Under the pieces are notes generated by a model that saw nothing but the letters and a program-made list of their open reading frames with translations, was not told the origin of the DNA and did not search any database. Source: Paracyclopina nana (taxonomy: Eukaryota; Arthropoda; Copepoda; Cyclopoida; Cyclopettidae). From it: 64,000 nt of DNA. The translations under genes and the position numbers were made by a program. Each line of letters starts with the position of its first letter. The stretch's first letter is position 1. The DNA is taken from NCBI GenBank assembly GCA_019096065.1, contig JAGUCH010000003.1, positions 496,001 to 560,000 on the forward strand, given 5' to 3'. Shown here piece by piece: positions 53,501 through 64,000 of the stretch.

Positions 53501-56500
53501 TGTTGGCTGTTCTATTAAGTCCAAGAAGATATGGCTGTGGGGGATAGCTGGGTGGATGTCCCAATGGGATAGGAGGGTACTTGGGTGGCAACCCCAGACC
53601 ATTATAAACTGAGTGGAATCCAACTGGCAGAAAGCTCTTGATCTTTGGAGGTAGATGGCTGACATCAGTGGTGTTTGCCAAATAGGGGTCAATCTTCAAA
53701 TGATGCCCATGGTGCTTGTGACTCCCAAGAGGATTGTAAATTTGACCTTTTGGGGGAAGCCCATGAATTTCATCCTCATGTGGTTGGCTGCTGTGATAAC
53801 TTGGATGATGATGATGATGCTGGTGCTGTTGATGGTGGGGATCCTTCAGCCCATGGAGAGTCACTTCTGGCTTGTAAATTGGAGGATATGGCTCATGCAC
53901 TTCAGGGTAATAATGGTCAGTATGGTATTTTGGCACATATTGGTAGTGTTCTTGAGGTGGATGATACTCTGGTGAGTATGCTGGAGGGTTGTAATCTGGT
54001 ATGTGCTTTTGGGGGTGATATTCTGGAGGTGGATGATGCTTACTTGGTGGGCTATACTCAGGGGGTGAATAGTGCTCATGAGGTGGCTTATACTCAGGTG
54101 GAGAATATTGCTCATACTCAGATGAATGGTGTTCATGAGGTGGCTTGTATTCTGGAGTCAGGTCATACTCTTTGACGTGATGCTCATCCAATATTAAATG
54201 ATACTCTGAAGGTGGATATTTTGAGGGGTGAGGATGATGCTGATGCTCTGGGGCCAAATATTCATTGGGTGGTTGTGGAGTAGAGTGATGATGAGCAATC
54301 TCATGCTTGATCTCAATGTGGTGATCTTCATGATGAGGTTTGGCTTGGAAGCTTGGAGGCTTGTATGGCTTGACATGTGCTTTCAGGTGATCACTATGCT
54401 CCTCAGGGTGGTATACAGGCCTTGGTGTGGTGTAAAAGTTGAAAAGAGAGTAGCTTTTCGACTCAAAGTGGTTGACCGGTTGAGGATCCAGGTCTGGAGC
54501 TGCTGTGGAATATGCTATTGATGAGGGAGAGTCTTCAAATCGTATGACAGGCACTGTCAGATCTTTGACCTCGTGATGCTTTCTTGGAGCTTTCACTGCA
54601 TACGGGTTGGCTGTGGTGGAGACAATGATGGGTGGAGCATACGTAGGACTGGGATGATTAGTGAATTTCAGAGGGGCAAAAGTGGAAGTGTAGCTTAGGG
54701 CTGGCAAGGATTTAACTGTGGTGGGAGCTGGGGTTGAATACTTGACTTTAGAGTATGGAGTGGTAGAAGAAACATATTTTGGAGTGGTTGATTTATGAGG
54801 ATTCAACGTGCTTGCACTTGGCCCATAAGTGTTGTAAAATATGTTTCTGATGAAGGCTGGTGGAGTTGGCAGTGTTGACACTTTGTAGCCATTGATATCA
54901 GGGCTCCGAGGAGTGGTGCCAAAATCAGTGCCAAAATGGATGACATTGGTGTTGGCATGCTTGAACAGATTGTGCTTGGGTTGACGAGGATCATACAATC
55001 CATGGCTCTTCACTGGCTTCTTTGGTGGATTGTGCTTCTTGGTGGTTGGGATTTTTTGCTTGATCTCGTCAGTATCGTCGTAGTACAACGTTGGCAAATC
55101 TGGTGAGATTGGCGGAGGAGTGAACCACGTTTTGAGTCCTTCCCCTTGATGATGATGGCTGCTCTCACCATCATTATTATGGTAAGCTGGCAAATACTTT
55201 GCTTTGGAGTAGCCATGGTCCATATGGGGAGTCGTTGGTGGCGCATAGGTCGTTTTGGGATAATTCGTTGGCGGGAGTGGCTTGAACTCAGGATATGGAT
55301 CATAATGTGAGAGCTTCTCCTCAGCCTCATCCGGATAGACTATGCTGACATTGAGCAGCGTCTGGACTTGGTTCCAAGGCACAATTTCGTACTCGTTGGT
55401 CAGTTGGTCCACAGGGATGAGTTCGTAGCCATCTGGAATCTGATCCTGCAAGTCTGGAGTCAAGGTGAACAAAATTGGTGGCCCCTCTGTGGAGCCATGA
55501 GCTGATGTTGAGGACACTTGATAGCTGACTCCGCCATCTGTGTGCTTGGTTAAATACTCCCTTGGAACTCTTTTGGTGGTCTCAATTGGAAAACTTGGGA
55601 AATGGCTGAGCTCATGCTGGATCTCGAGCTCCGGTGCTTGAGATCCAGCTAGCAGCTGATCTTCGTCATCATCAGAGCTTTTCAATGGGCTATTCGAAAC
55701 TGTTGCTTTGGTAGATTCTGCTGGCTCAAAGAGGAAAGACTTTTTCATTTTGGACCACTTTTCATAGTCTGACGATTTGAGCACTGCATCTTTCAATCCA
55801 GGAGGAATTGTGGAGTGTACATTATTCGGAGCACTTGTGCTCACGTCTATGGATTCTGAGCTTGTTGAGTAGTCTTTCAGAGGATTTTCTGTGGGTCTGC
55901 CATACTTGGTTTTCCTCCCTTTGTTGGGGTTCATAGTCACATCAATCGAGTCCGGATTCCAAGTCACGTGGTTTTTCCCCGACAAATCCGGAACCTTTGT
56001 AGTAGTTGCAAACACGTTGTCAGGATTGTTCATGGTGTTAAAAGTCCAAGTGCCTCCATTATCTAACATAAAAAATCACCATCATTGTTTTTACCTATAA
56101 TATAATTTTAATCATCTGAAGATTCAGGAGTATTTCTTTCTTTTTTGAGAAACAACAAGATTTAGTTTCACTTTTTTGGAAACGGGAAAAAAATGGTAAA
56201 AACAATGATGGTGGCAAGGGGAAACTTTCCTCCTGTGGTTTTTGCAGTTGTGCTGGTGATCACTTCACTCGAGCTCATAGTGGTTGACGTTTGCACGTGT
56301 TCAATCGGAGGCTGGCCTCGATAAATCACCTCCACGATGGGCATGCTGTCCTTTTCCCTGGCAGCAGAAATGCCCTCCATTTGCATGGAGGGAAACACAA
56401 AAACCTCCTCTTTCTCTTCATTTTTATCTTCTTGAGTTTTTTGAGCAAAGTTTGCGTGAGCAGAAAATAAGGCCCACAAGAGCACCAGAAAGATTCTGCA

Positions 56501-56518
56501 CTTTTTCCGTCGGTGCAT
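50530..56518 (-). CDS. Very large secreted Pro/His/Tyr-rich protein, ~1908 aa
   Basis: Three exons, 56518-56269, 56062-52137 and 52080-50530, join in phase. Signal peptide MHRRKKCRIFLVLLWALFSAHA; Thr/Pro-rich mucin-like N-terminal part; a YELIPVDQLTNEYEIVPWNQ segment; a long stretch of PPEYxPPxEHH-type repeats with His pairs; a compact acidic region with ESLREALRKAGVGPG and VYLVREDDGETHVQISVP; Thr runs; coiled-coil segments (MEIASLTKTVQDL); a second repeat block of the form SLPNYGNS / SFPNYASN; and a C-terminal IERSDTGAITGKEP...LKLVGDVIKMAL. Composition points to extracellular matrix or cuticle. The first splice donor is uncertain. Similar long low-complexity proteins occur in insects, but I cannot name the family. 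Confidence 0.75.
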
Positions 56519-59223
56519 TATACTACTAGATAGACATGGCTTCCATAGTATTTCTCCTTGGGAAGAAACTTTCACAGGGATCTACTAAAGCAGAGCTTTG
56601 ACCACCTGTTGTTGACGCATATGACGCACTCACAGAACTAAATTACAAACGAATCATCAGACATCGTCGAGCGCGTTATACTATATCCTGTGCGTCAAAA
56701 CGTGCTTTGGCGATGGAGCGAAAATGCTATGTTCAATTTTAACTATGAATATCTTTTTGAGGATACATTTGCAATTTCATCAATAACATAAAGTATTTAT
56801 ATCAATTATGGATCGTTTTCGAGTTGGCAGCAATTTGTAATATTTTAAAATAAATGCACTTTATTTATGATTTGCAAAGTGGGATAGAAGTATAATTACA
56901 CATAGACACAATTGCAATGCATGTGTGAAATTCCCCTCATTTTCACTTATATATTTATTTTAAAAAGTGGTGGTACATTGTAGAAATCAAATATTGCGTG
57001 GTCATAAGAGTTTTTGTCATTCCTCGAGTTTTCTCACATTATTTAATGAAAAAGCTTTTATAAATTAGCCACAATTTTTAAAAGAAAAAATTGAAACTTT
57101 ATGCAGAAATATACTGGCTATTATAATAAAAGTCCATTTTTTTGCCACATCTTGACTATGATGCATGTCATAAAAAGCTTGGTTATTCGTATTCAAGAGC
57201 AAGATCGTGGCCATATATCTGCCATCTGGTCCCAGCTTTTTGCTCTGATTTTTCTAAAGTCTGCAAACTTGATTTTCGCCATTTATGGCTCCCTCTAAAA
57301 TAATTAATTATTGTTTCAAGCATGCCTACGAGCCAAGTACCTTAAGGAGCTTCATTTAGATTGATTATTCGGAAATTCTTTCAAAAAAACTCTTAAGGAA
57401 AACCCTTATGTAGGTATATCTGCCAATACGCAAATCCACCTAAACGCAGTCCACCTAAACGCAGTCCACCTAAACGCAGTCCACCTAAACGCAGTACATT
57501 CCCTATGTAAGGCTAAATACCATTTCACGGCAACAATTTCAGAATATAGCTAGCGTAACCTAAATGACATGGCCTAGTGATTTCCATTTTCTAGCAATTT
57601 TATCGAAAGTTGCTGCACATTCAGTCTACCTACAAAATACCATATACACCAAAGAATCACATTTTAAAGGCTTTTTTTGTGCTCAACTCAATCCTTTTGA
57701 ACGGTGCAATTTCAAGTGCTTGATCTTTAAAGGTGAGATGGCTACTTTTCCCGTTTATACACTCCATTAAAACAGATGGCCGAGTCGAATTTTTTATCTA
57801 TGGCCCCAGATGTCCCAATTATACCACACTTATAATGCTACGTGCAGCCAGTTCAAAGGCCGAACTTGGAAAGAAAGAACCAATTTGCCCCCCACTATTA
57901 ATGTGACGCAATTCCACATCTCACCGACATTGAAAACGCTAATAATATTCACCAAGACTTGCATTTATATTTTATGTTTGTAATTCTAGAGCGGACCTTA
58001 TTAAACTCGTAATTGATTGTATACATTGCCCAACTTTCTCAGGCAGATCTTTGGCCCTGAGTGAACTCAATGGCCAAGGGCAATTTTGACCAAGTCCTTG
58101 TTTTGGCAATCAGAAAATGGAGAAAGTATTTGGGCTAGTGAGATAAATTAACGCCAAAAGCAGGAGAAGAAAACGCGAGCCTAGAATTTAAGTAATATAA
58201 AGTTTTCTGTGATTGTTTGGACTTCATCTTGCTACTAATAAATTACTGCGTATTTTTCATTGTCGAGAATCTTGAGAAATGATTTCTTCCATTATTGGGA
58301 TCCTAAGGGCGAAAAGTCACACACAATGGCATCGTTTCACGCGAGGACATTGTGTGCCAGTCAGGATCAATTATACACACAACTAGATATTGTTTGGCTT
58401 CGATATGTGACTTTAACATCTTAACAGATGCGTGGAAGTAGCTTAAAAATGATTTAATTAGAGAGCAATCTGACGACTTGCTCAACATGTGGTGAACAAA
58501 TAATTAATAGCATCATGATGAAAATTGGCAGATCAATGACGGAACTTGCTTCCATCATGCAACTTTTCAAAAATGCCTCCTTTCAGGAAAAGGTGTCATT
58601 TAGGAAAAAACCACAAATTCATTAGAATGGAGACAAAATTATTGTGTAGAAATGCCGTCACAACCACAACAGCAAAATTGAAGATGATTTGTTAGCATCC
58701 TTGAACATCAATTGACATTCGAATTTTATCGAGTGGAGCAAAATAGGTTTGGCTGAGGGAAATTCATGTTTAAATAGTCAATTAAAAAGTAAGTCCATTA
58801 AGCAATTTGTGCTTTTATAAAGTAATCAAAGTAATAATATTCCAGGGGAGCAAAGTTGACTTTGGACTTCTATTTAATGGATAGCATGCTTGTCTCATCT
58901 GTTGGTGCATTTGAATTTTTCCGAGGTGATGAGATGATATTTGTCTAATTTCTTAAAAGCACATCAAGGAAACATTTGTTGATGAGGAGTAAAGCTGATG
59001 GACATATGGCTACAAATGGGAAAATTTCCAATGTTTCCCGACCTTGGAAAGAAAGTTTTGTGCCTTGAACTTTCACTAAGCTTGTCCTATACTGGTTCAT
59101 TTGAATTTCTGGATTTTTTCGCACAGTTGAATTGAGCTCATTGTTTTCGTGGATCGTATTACAAGAAAACATCTGGATCGGCCGATATTCCACATCTGGG
59201 GTCAATTTGAAAATAGCTAGTAT
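56519..59223. other. 2.7-kb intergenic region
   Basis: AT-rich sequence upstream of the large secreted gene and downstream of the ECHDC3-like gene (both minus). The only structure seen is a short tandem repeat at 57436-57495. Short open frames lack domains and splice context. Nothing else is supported. Confidence 0.55.
57436..57495. repeat. Four tandem 15-bp repeats
   Basis: CCACCTAAACGCAGT occurs four times in direct tandem. The preceding CGCAAATCCACCTAAACG is related. A similar word on the opposite strand appears near 1541 in the zinc-finger intron. Confidence 0.85.
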
Positions 59224-60154
59224 TTATTGGAATGGCTCATCTGTGTGACACCACACTGGCTTGCGTTTGTGCACAAAAGCGTCAATGCCCTCTTGAGCAT
59301 CTCTCAGTCCCAGGTTATGGACCATCACTTGTCCAGCCTTGTCCAGGCCTAGGCTCATCCCCATTTCCAGCTGCTCATAGTAAAACCTTTTGCCCAGAGC
59401 AACCACGCCCCTTGGCTTGCTGATGATGGCATCGCAAATTGACTGGACCTCCGTGTCAAGCTCGCTCTGGTCCTTGACAAGCTTAGATATCAAGCCTGAG
59501 CTCAATGCCTCGTGAGCACTTATGGGCTTTCCTGTCATGAGCATGTAAGCTGACATTTTCCTCGGAACTGCGCGTGCCAACGGCACTCCAGGACTTGAGC
59601 AGAACAGCCCAACTGAGGAGCCTGGCACTGAAAATGTGGATTTTTCAGTAGCCACAGCAATGTCGCATATGGCAACGAGTTGGCATCCTGCAGCTGCAGC
59701 AACTCCGTTGATTTCGGCCACAATGGGGACAGGAGTTGAGACTATGGCATGCATCAGATCATTGCATTTGTTGAAGATTTCTTCATGGTACTTTTGGCCC
59801 TCTTTGTGTGTCATCTCTTTCAGGTTGTGGCCAGCAGAAAATGCGGGCCCCTCTCCACCTATGACGATGCACCTCAAATCCAGGTTGTTCTTCATGAAAT
59901 GGAACATTGGCATTAAGCAAACCGAAACATACATTCTTTTTTCTCATTACCTTATCTTGAGTGATTTCATGTTCAAGAGCTTTGAGCATTTCTAGTGAGA
60001 GGGCATTCCTAGTCTTCGGAGCTGTCATGGTGATTCTCTTGACTCCATCCCTAAGGTCACTTTTGCACAGCCCTGACATGCACCGCATTTTGAGCGAGTA
60101 TGAGCCTAAGCTCATTGCCACCAAAAAACATGAAGCCTTTGATGTAATCATCAT
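59224..60154 (-). CDS. ECHDC3: Enoyl-CoA hydratase domain-containing protein 3, mitochondrial
   Basis: Two exons, 60154-59951 and 59889-59224, with a 61-nt intron, join in phase to 289 aa. Crotonase-fold landmarks: NALSLEML, the oxyanion-hole motif GPAFSAGHNLKEM, a second oxyanion region VAAAAGCQLVAICDIAVA, then SVGLFCSSPGVPLAR and the C-terminal helical part. The order and the GHNLKEM motif are characteristic of ECHDC3. The N-terminus (MMITSKASCFLVAMSLGSYSL) could be a mitochondrial presequence. Family knowledge: reaction uncertain, linked to fatty-acid handling and insulin sensitivity; one of the usual catalytic glutamates of true hydratases is absent in this subfamily. The crotonase core is complete with no frameshift. 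Confidence 0.9.
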
Positions 60155-60867
60155 GAAATGAAAATTCTACTTATCTAAAGAATCGAGATAGCTATGTTTT
60201 GACTTTTGGCAAAATTCTCGTTTGGCGGAAGATTTAATCCGAAAGCTCGCGCAACTTGCTTGTTTCTTTGCCTAAAACTCTTAAAACTCAATCAATTATG
60301 AAGACATTCTGAACCCAGCAAAGTCATACCGATCAGACATTAAAAGAGATTTTTTCCTTTCATAGCCACGGAAGATGAGCAATAAGAATCACACAACCTC
60401 CAAGATTCCGCAAGGGGGCGCGGTTTCCGCGAAGAAACTAAAAAATGCCTGATCGCGTTCGCGGCGCGCGAGCAGGAGCTTGAGCACCTGTGAACAGATT
60501 TGAGCTCGGCGCTCTCGCAGCACCAAACTTAGCTCACTGTGCGCAGCGTGCAGGTCGCCGTTTTTAGTTGGCAGAGGCTGCAACGTACGCCACAATGACA
60601 ACACGCAGCAGCAGTCTGGTTTGTTTACTTTTCAACTGACGACTTGTGGTTTGGTGAGTTTTTTAATGCACATTGCACTATTTTATATTACTATTAGCTG
60701 AGACGGCTGAGCAGTACATAAGCTGCGACCGTATAATTTCCATGATTTTTCATTGTTGTTTGATCTGGAGGAGGATAATGAACATTATGCATCTACAAGT
60801 GGATAATGATCATTACACCTCACTAGATCCTTGCGCCACCTATTTTATTTGAATCAACGAAAAAAAG

Positions 60868-60940
60868 GAAGGAGGCAGCAAGAATCGAACCCAGGGCACC
60901 CAGCTAGCACGCCGATGCCCTACCACTGAGCCATTAATTC
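60868..60940 (-). repeat. tRNA-like sequence 3 (degenerate)
   Basis: Minus strand: A box TGGCTCAGTGGTAGGGCA and B box GGTTCGATTC with tRNA spacing, resembling the two copies near 38.8-39.0 kb in orientation and layout. The anticodon stem and the acceptor ends pair poorly, so a functional tRNA is unlikely. Confidence 0.6.
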
Positions 60941-61248
60941 AATTGTGAAAAAATTGCGTAGGAGCTGGGTCAAATAGCTACTGCAGTAGCAGTAGCAGTA
61001 AGCTGGCGACTAGCAAGCGCTGCAACAACATGGCCGAACGGGCCGGCGCGGCATAGTGGCAAGACGCAATGGCAACAGGCGCACTTTGACGGCTAGACCG
61101 CTGGGTCAGCTTTGATGAGCTCACGCTCGCTATCTGGAATAAAGCGAATCGCAAAATTTAAGGCATATATATTGCAAAAATCAAGCCTAAAAACTTTCCT
61201 AAATTCAATTTTAGCCAATGCTTGAAATGTTGGGGGCCAGCTAATAGT

Positions 61249-61402
61249 AATAGGATTATACACCTCTAGGCTGTCGGATAACACTCATTATTTTTTAGTA
61301 TCTCGTGCCAATCACTCGTTCGCTCCGCTCACTCGTGATCTGTCACTTGATACTAAAAAATAATTCGTGTTATCCTCCAGCCTAGAGGTGTATAATCCTA
61401 TA
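61249..61402. repeat. Foldback repeat, ~50-bp arms
   Basis: AATAGGATTATACACCTCTAG... at the left returns inverted as CTAGAGGTGTATAATCCTAT at the right, and the inner ATTATTTTTTAGTATC pairs with GATACTAAAAAATAAT. The loop is rich in CTCGT/CGCTC. No coding content. Confidence 0.85.
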
Positions 61403-61548
61403 TTATTTTATCCGTGCACTGAAATTATTACTACATATGTAAACATTGTGAATATGTGATTTTTTTTAAATGTTCAAACCAGTTTTTGTCGCCTTTCAGC
61501 TCATGGGTTCAAGAGTGAATTGAGGAGTGAAAAGTGAAGCCAACCAAG

Positions 61549-61837
61549 ATGGCTGGTTCCAGAAAAAGCATCCAGAAGCTGCTGGACCGCCACAAGCTCC
61601 AAATCTCCAAGGAGCTGGAGCCCGGACACTCTGGCATGCTCGCTCATTTGGCCAGAAAAGGAGTCTTCAACGCTGACGAGGAGAAGATGATTGGTAGCGA
61701 GCCAGACTTGGCCTCTCGGGCTGACCTTTTCGTCGAGATCCTGTCCAAGAAAGGCTTCAATGCCTTCAGGGAAATGTGCATCGGATTGGAGCTGGAATGC
61801 CCGCATCTGTTAACCTCTCTCCTTTTGGATAGCACAG
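61549..61837 (+). CDS. CARD-domain protein, first coding exon (rest beyond the window)
   Basis: ATG at 61549 (ATGGCTGG, good context); the exon ends at a consensus donor ACAG|GTAAGC. The 96 residues form a death-fold CARD: LLDRHKLQISKELEP, MLAHLARKGVFNADEEKMI, ASRADLFVEILSKKGFNAFREMC and a closing helix ECPHLLTSLLLD. Such N-terminal CARDs occur in initiator caspases (CASP2, CASP9, Dronc), adaptors such as CRADD and Apaf-1, and in DLG5/CARMA-type scaffolds. Without further exons these cannot be told apart. The following intron is longer than 2.1 kb, which is unusual in this window. No catalytic region is visible. Confidence 0.78.
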
Positions 61838-64000
61838 GTAAGCAGCAATTTTTTAAAACGCTGAATAGTCAGCCTCCAATTGTCACGCTCTTTGAAAACC
61901 GCTCCATTTGCCTCCATGTCAAAATAGCATTTAAAAGAAGATTTGCACTCACTTGTGAAATTCTACAGTAGTTTGCTATAGTGTAACTTCTATCAAGGAT
62001 GTATTCGGGTTTTTTGTAAGTGGCCAATTTTTGGCCATTATTATTCTGTTTTCCATAGCCTTGATCTTTTGTCCGAATGCATAATACAGATCTTCAGGAA
62101 CTGGAGGGGATTTTTCGCGGCTTTTTGCCCCGCTGTGGCCACATGCATAGAGTGCTTAAAATGCACCATTTCATAACCTCGTTCATCCCACGAAACATAC
62201 TATGAAGAGTAAATGAGGCGGAAAAGTGGGAAGAAAATCATTTGGGGCTCCGTTCAGCTGTCAATCAATTTCGCACTAATTAACATATGTTTCTTTTTTC
62301 ATGAAAGATAGCAAAATGTGGAATAGCTCGAATTCTTGCTGCAGATATAAAATCTCTCTCGTAAAGCAAGCTAAGTGACATTTCGAGATAGCTAAAGTAC
62401 TTTTTCCAGCCAAAAAAAGACTTCTTCATTTTATACTTGAGTTGATCTCAGCCATTCTTTCGAAAGCTCGAAAAAAGTGCAAGTGCATTTCATTGGAATG
62501 CAGCCAAAAAATGCTCCAACTATTTTCTCATCTCCTAGAATTTTTTTAAAGGCACAAAATGTAATCAAAATAGTGAAAAACAGGTGTCGTCCCAATTTTT
62601 CACGGGAGGGAAAAGTTCAAAAAGCTCATAAATAAAAAGGCTATTACAGCCATGCCAAATTGCACACGATTTTCAAAGCTGAATTGAATTTGACAATTGG
62701 CTTAATTTTCAGCTCGACTCGTTCTTTTCGGCGGAGGCCGAGATTACTTTGCTGAAAATGTAAATACGGGCTCATTTGGGGGGCGGGTCAGTTGCCCGCG
62801 AAGGCCACGCCCACATTCGGTCGCCATATCCGCCCATCATCATTCCACCATGAGAAGTAGAAATTGTGAGTTTAGGGGCGAAATTGCTGTGGTTTGGCCC
62901 AGTGTGCATGAGGATTAGCCCGTGATTTTCCTCTTTGTGTTGTCGCTTTTAGCCTTTTGCTTGTATTGTGCACAGTGGATTTTTCCACCTTTTTCCCCGC
63001 ATGAAAACATAACTTGGATTCTTGCATTCTGCTCATTTTTTCATGTTTTCATTTTATGTTGATTTTGAGGTTTTTTTGGAAATAATGAAATAATCCACTG
63101 TGGACACGACAGTGTTATTTATAAAGCTCGTCTTAAATTATCCCAATTCAACTGCTGCTACATAAAACATTAATCTTAAGCTTTGCAAATGCAATGCTCA
63201 ACATGCTTAGCTTAAAAAAACGCTTTTAAAAACGCGGCGGAAATTATTGTGATTGATTTACAAGGCTGCAGGGCACATTTTTTCGAGCTTTTGCTCTCGG
63301 CTCTTTTTTAAAGCCTCCAAATTGTCGTCATTACATTTTTCATCAGCTCAAAATTGAAATGTAAATTCAAAAGCTGCATTTATTGTATTTTTGAACCTGG
63401 CTTTTTTGCCACTTGTCTGTCATAAGGGCTGCTCCATTTAAAACCAGTTTCATGTCGCGTTCTACCTTTTTTCCCATAAACCCTCAAGAAGAAACCTCTT
63501 TATGAAGTCACGTTTTTAGCATTGCAAAAAGGCCAGTTTTTTGTTGTCTGGTTGTTTTTTACTCTTGTAACAATTGATGGTTTTGAGCTCAGCATTGTTG
63601 AGTTGATAACCTACAAATTGCAACCCGGTTTGAAAAGCTTCCATTACTTATCTGATTTCTCCCATCAAAACGACTGACCATCATCGTCATATCACAATGC
63701 TGGAAAAATCTTCAATACCACATTTGATAGAGGTAAATTGGCAAAATCATTTCTTTTGCCACAGAGTTTCTCTCAATATTTTTTCTCGTTAATTGGACTT
63801 GGCATTGAAGTGTCATACCCTATTTTTGCGCCATTTGTACACGTGGGGGATCACGTTTTAAGTTTTGAGCAATTGCCCATATATACTTTATTTTTATCAT
63901 GCATGTGAGTGATAGGCGAAAACAAGTTTGTTCCTTGTCACCAACCTCCAACTGGTTTTTGTGGCTCAATTTGGCCTGGTAGCAAAAATTGGAATATACT
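61838..64000 (+). other. Intron 1 of the CARD gene, no exon seen
   Basis: AT-rich sequence with no open frame longer than about 60 codons that looks protein-like on either strand and no recognisable repeat family. It is probably all intron. Confidence 0.55.

Larger units (their letters stand above)
60155..61548. other. Promoter region between ECHDC3 and the CARD gene
   Basis: Divergent intergenic region. It has a GC-rich patch at about 60410-60600 that looks like a promoter or 5' UTR, a tRNA-like sequence and a foldback repeat. An acceptor-like CTTTCAG just before 61500 suggests a noncoding upstream exon for the CARD gene. Confidence 0.5.

Noticed and set aside
1-64000. CRISPR arrays, riboswitches, bacterial operons or prophage
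   Set aside because: No regular spaced repeats; genes are spliced and eukaryotic throughout.

Overview
The window is nuclear DNA from an animal, most likely an arthropod and probably a hexapod. Almost all genes are split by short GT-AG introns (about 50-70 nt is common) whose reading phases agree across the joins I checked. One gene is a complete homologue of the arthropod membrane lectin 'furrowed', beside other secreted proteins of insect character. No bacterial features, operons or CRISPR arrays are present. All exon coordinates come from reading splice sites and phases by eye; nothing was aligned to databases or transcripts.

Layout. 1-2.6 kb: 5' two-thirds of a C2H2 zinc-finger gene (minus). 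4.3-7.4 kb: Ack-type tyrosine kinase with an intronless reading frame (minus). 7.9-9.1 kb: electron-transfer flavoprotein alpha (minus). 9.9-21.5 kb: alkaline phosphatase (plus), split by a 9.6-kb intron. That intron holds a cluster of palindromic repeats and then a 7.8-kb DNA transposon. The transposon has matching terminal inverted repeats and two divergent intact genes: a 989-aa CACTA/EnSpm-like transposase and an unrecognised 916-aa partner. 21.6-25.6 kb: Protein C10 homologue, an 8-bp-TSD hAT-type MITE, propionyl-CoA carboxylase beta, and a convergent CCZ1/HPS4-like longin protein whose frame overlaps the PCCB end antisense. 26.3-34.5 kb: one 12-exon gene that joins an Arg/Ser-rich nuclear protein to an exonuclease-like domain, followed by a duplicated 3' exon. 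34.6-38 kb: two-CHHC-finger GTSF1/Asterix-like gene, a second hAT-type MITE, a lipocalin and a His/Gly/Asp-repeat secreted protein. 38-39.5 kb: tRNA-like sequences and foldback repeats. 39.6-41.7 kb: hydroxyacid oxidase and a poly-Asn membrane protein. 41.9-49.8 kb: furrowed. 50.5-56.5 kb: a 1908-aa Pro/His/Tyr-rich secreted protein. 59.2-60.2 kb: ECHDC3-like enoyl-CoA hydratase. 61.5 kb to the end: first exon and part of the first intron of a CARD-domain gene.

Functionally the neighbourhood is mixed. Four genes are mitochondrial or peroxisomal acyl/hydroxyacid metabolism (ETFA, PCCB, ECHDC3, HAO), but their spacing and orientation give no sign of co-regulation. The most distinctive content is the two-gene transposon inside the phosphatase intron, the RS/exonuclease-like fusion with its duplicated 3' exon, and an exon arrangement in furrowed that could swap the membrane anchor for a soluble tail.
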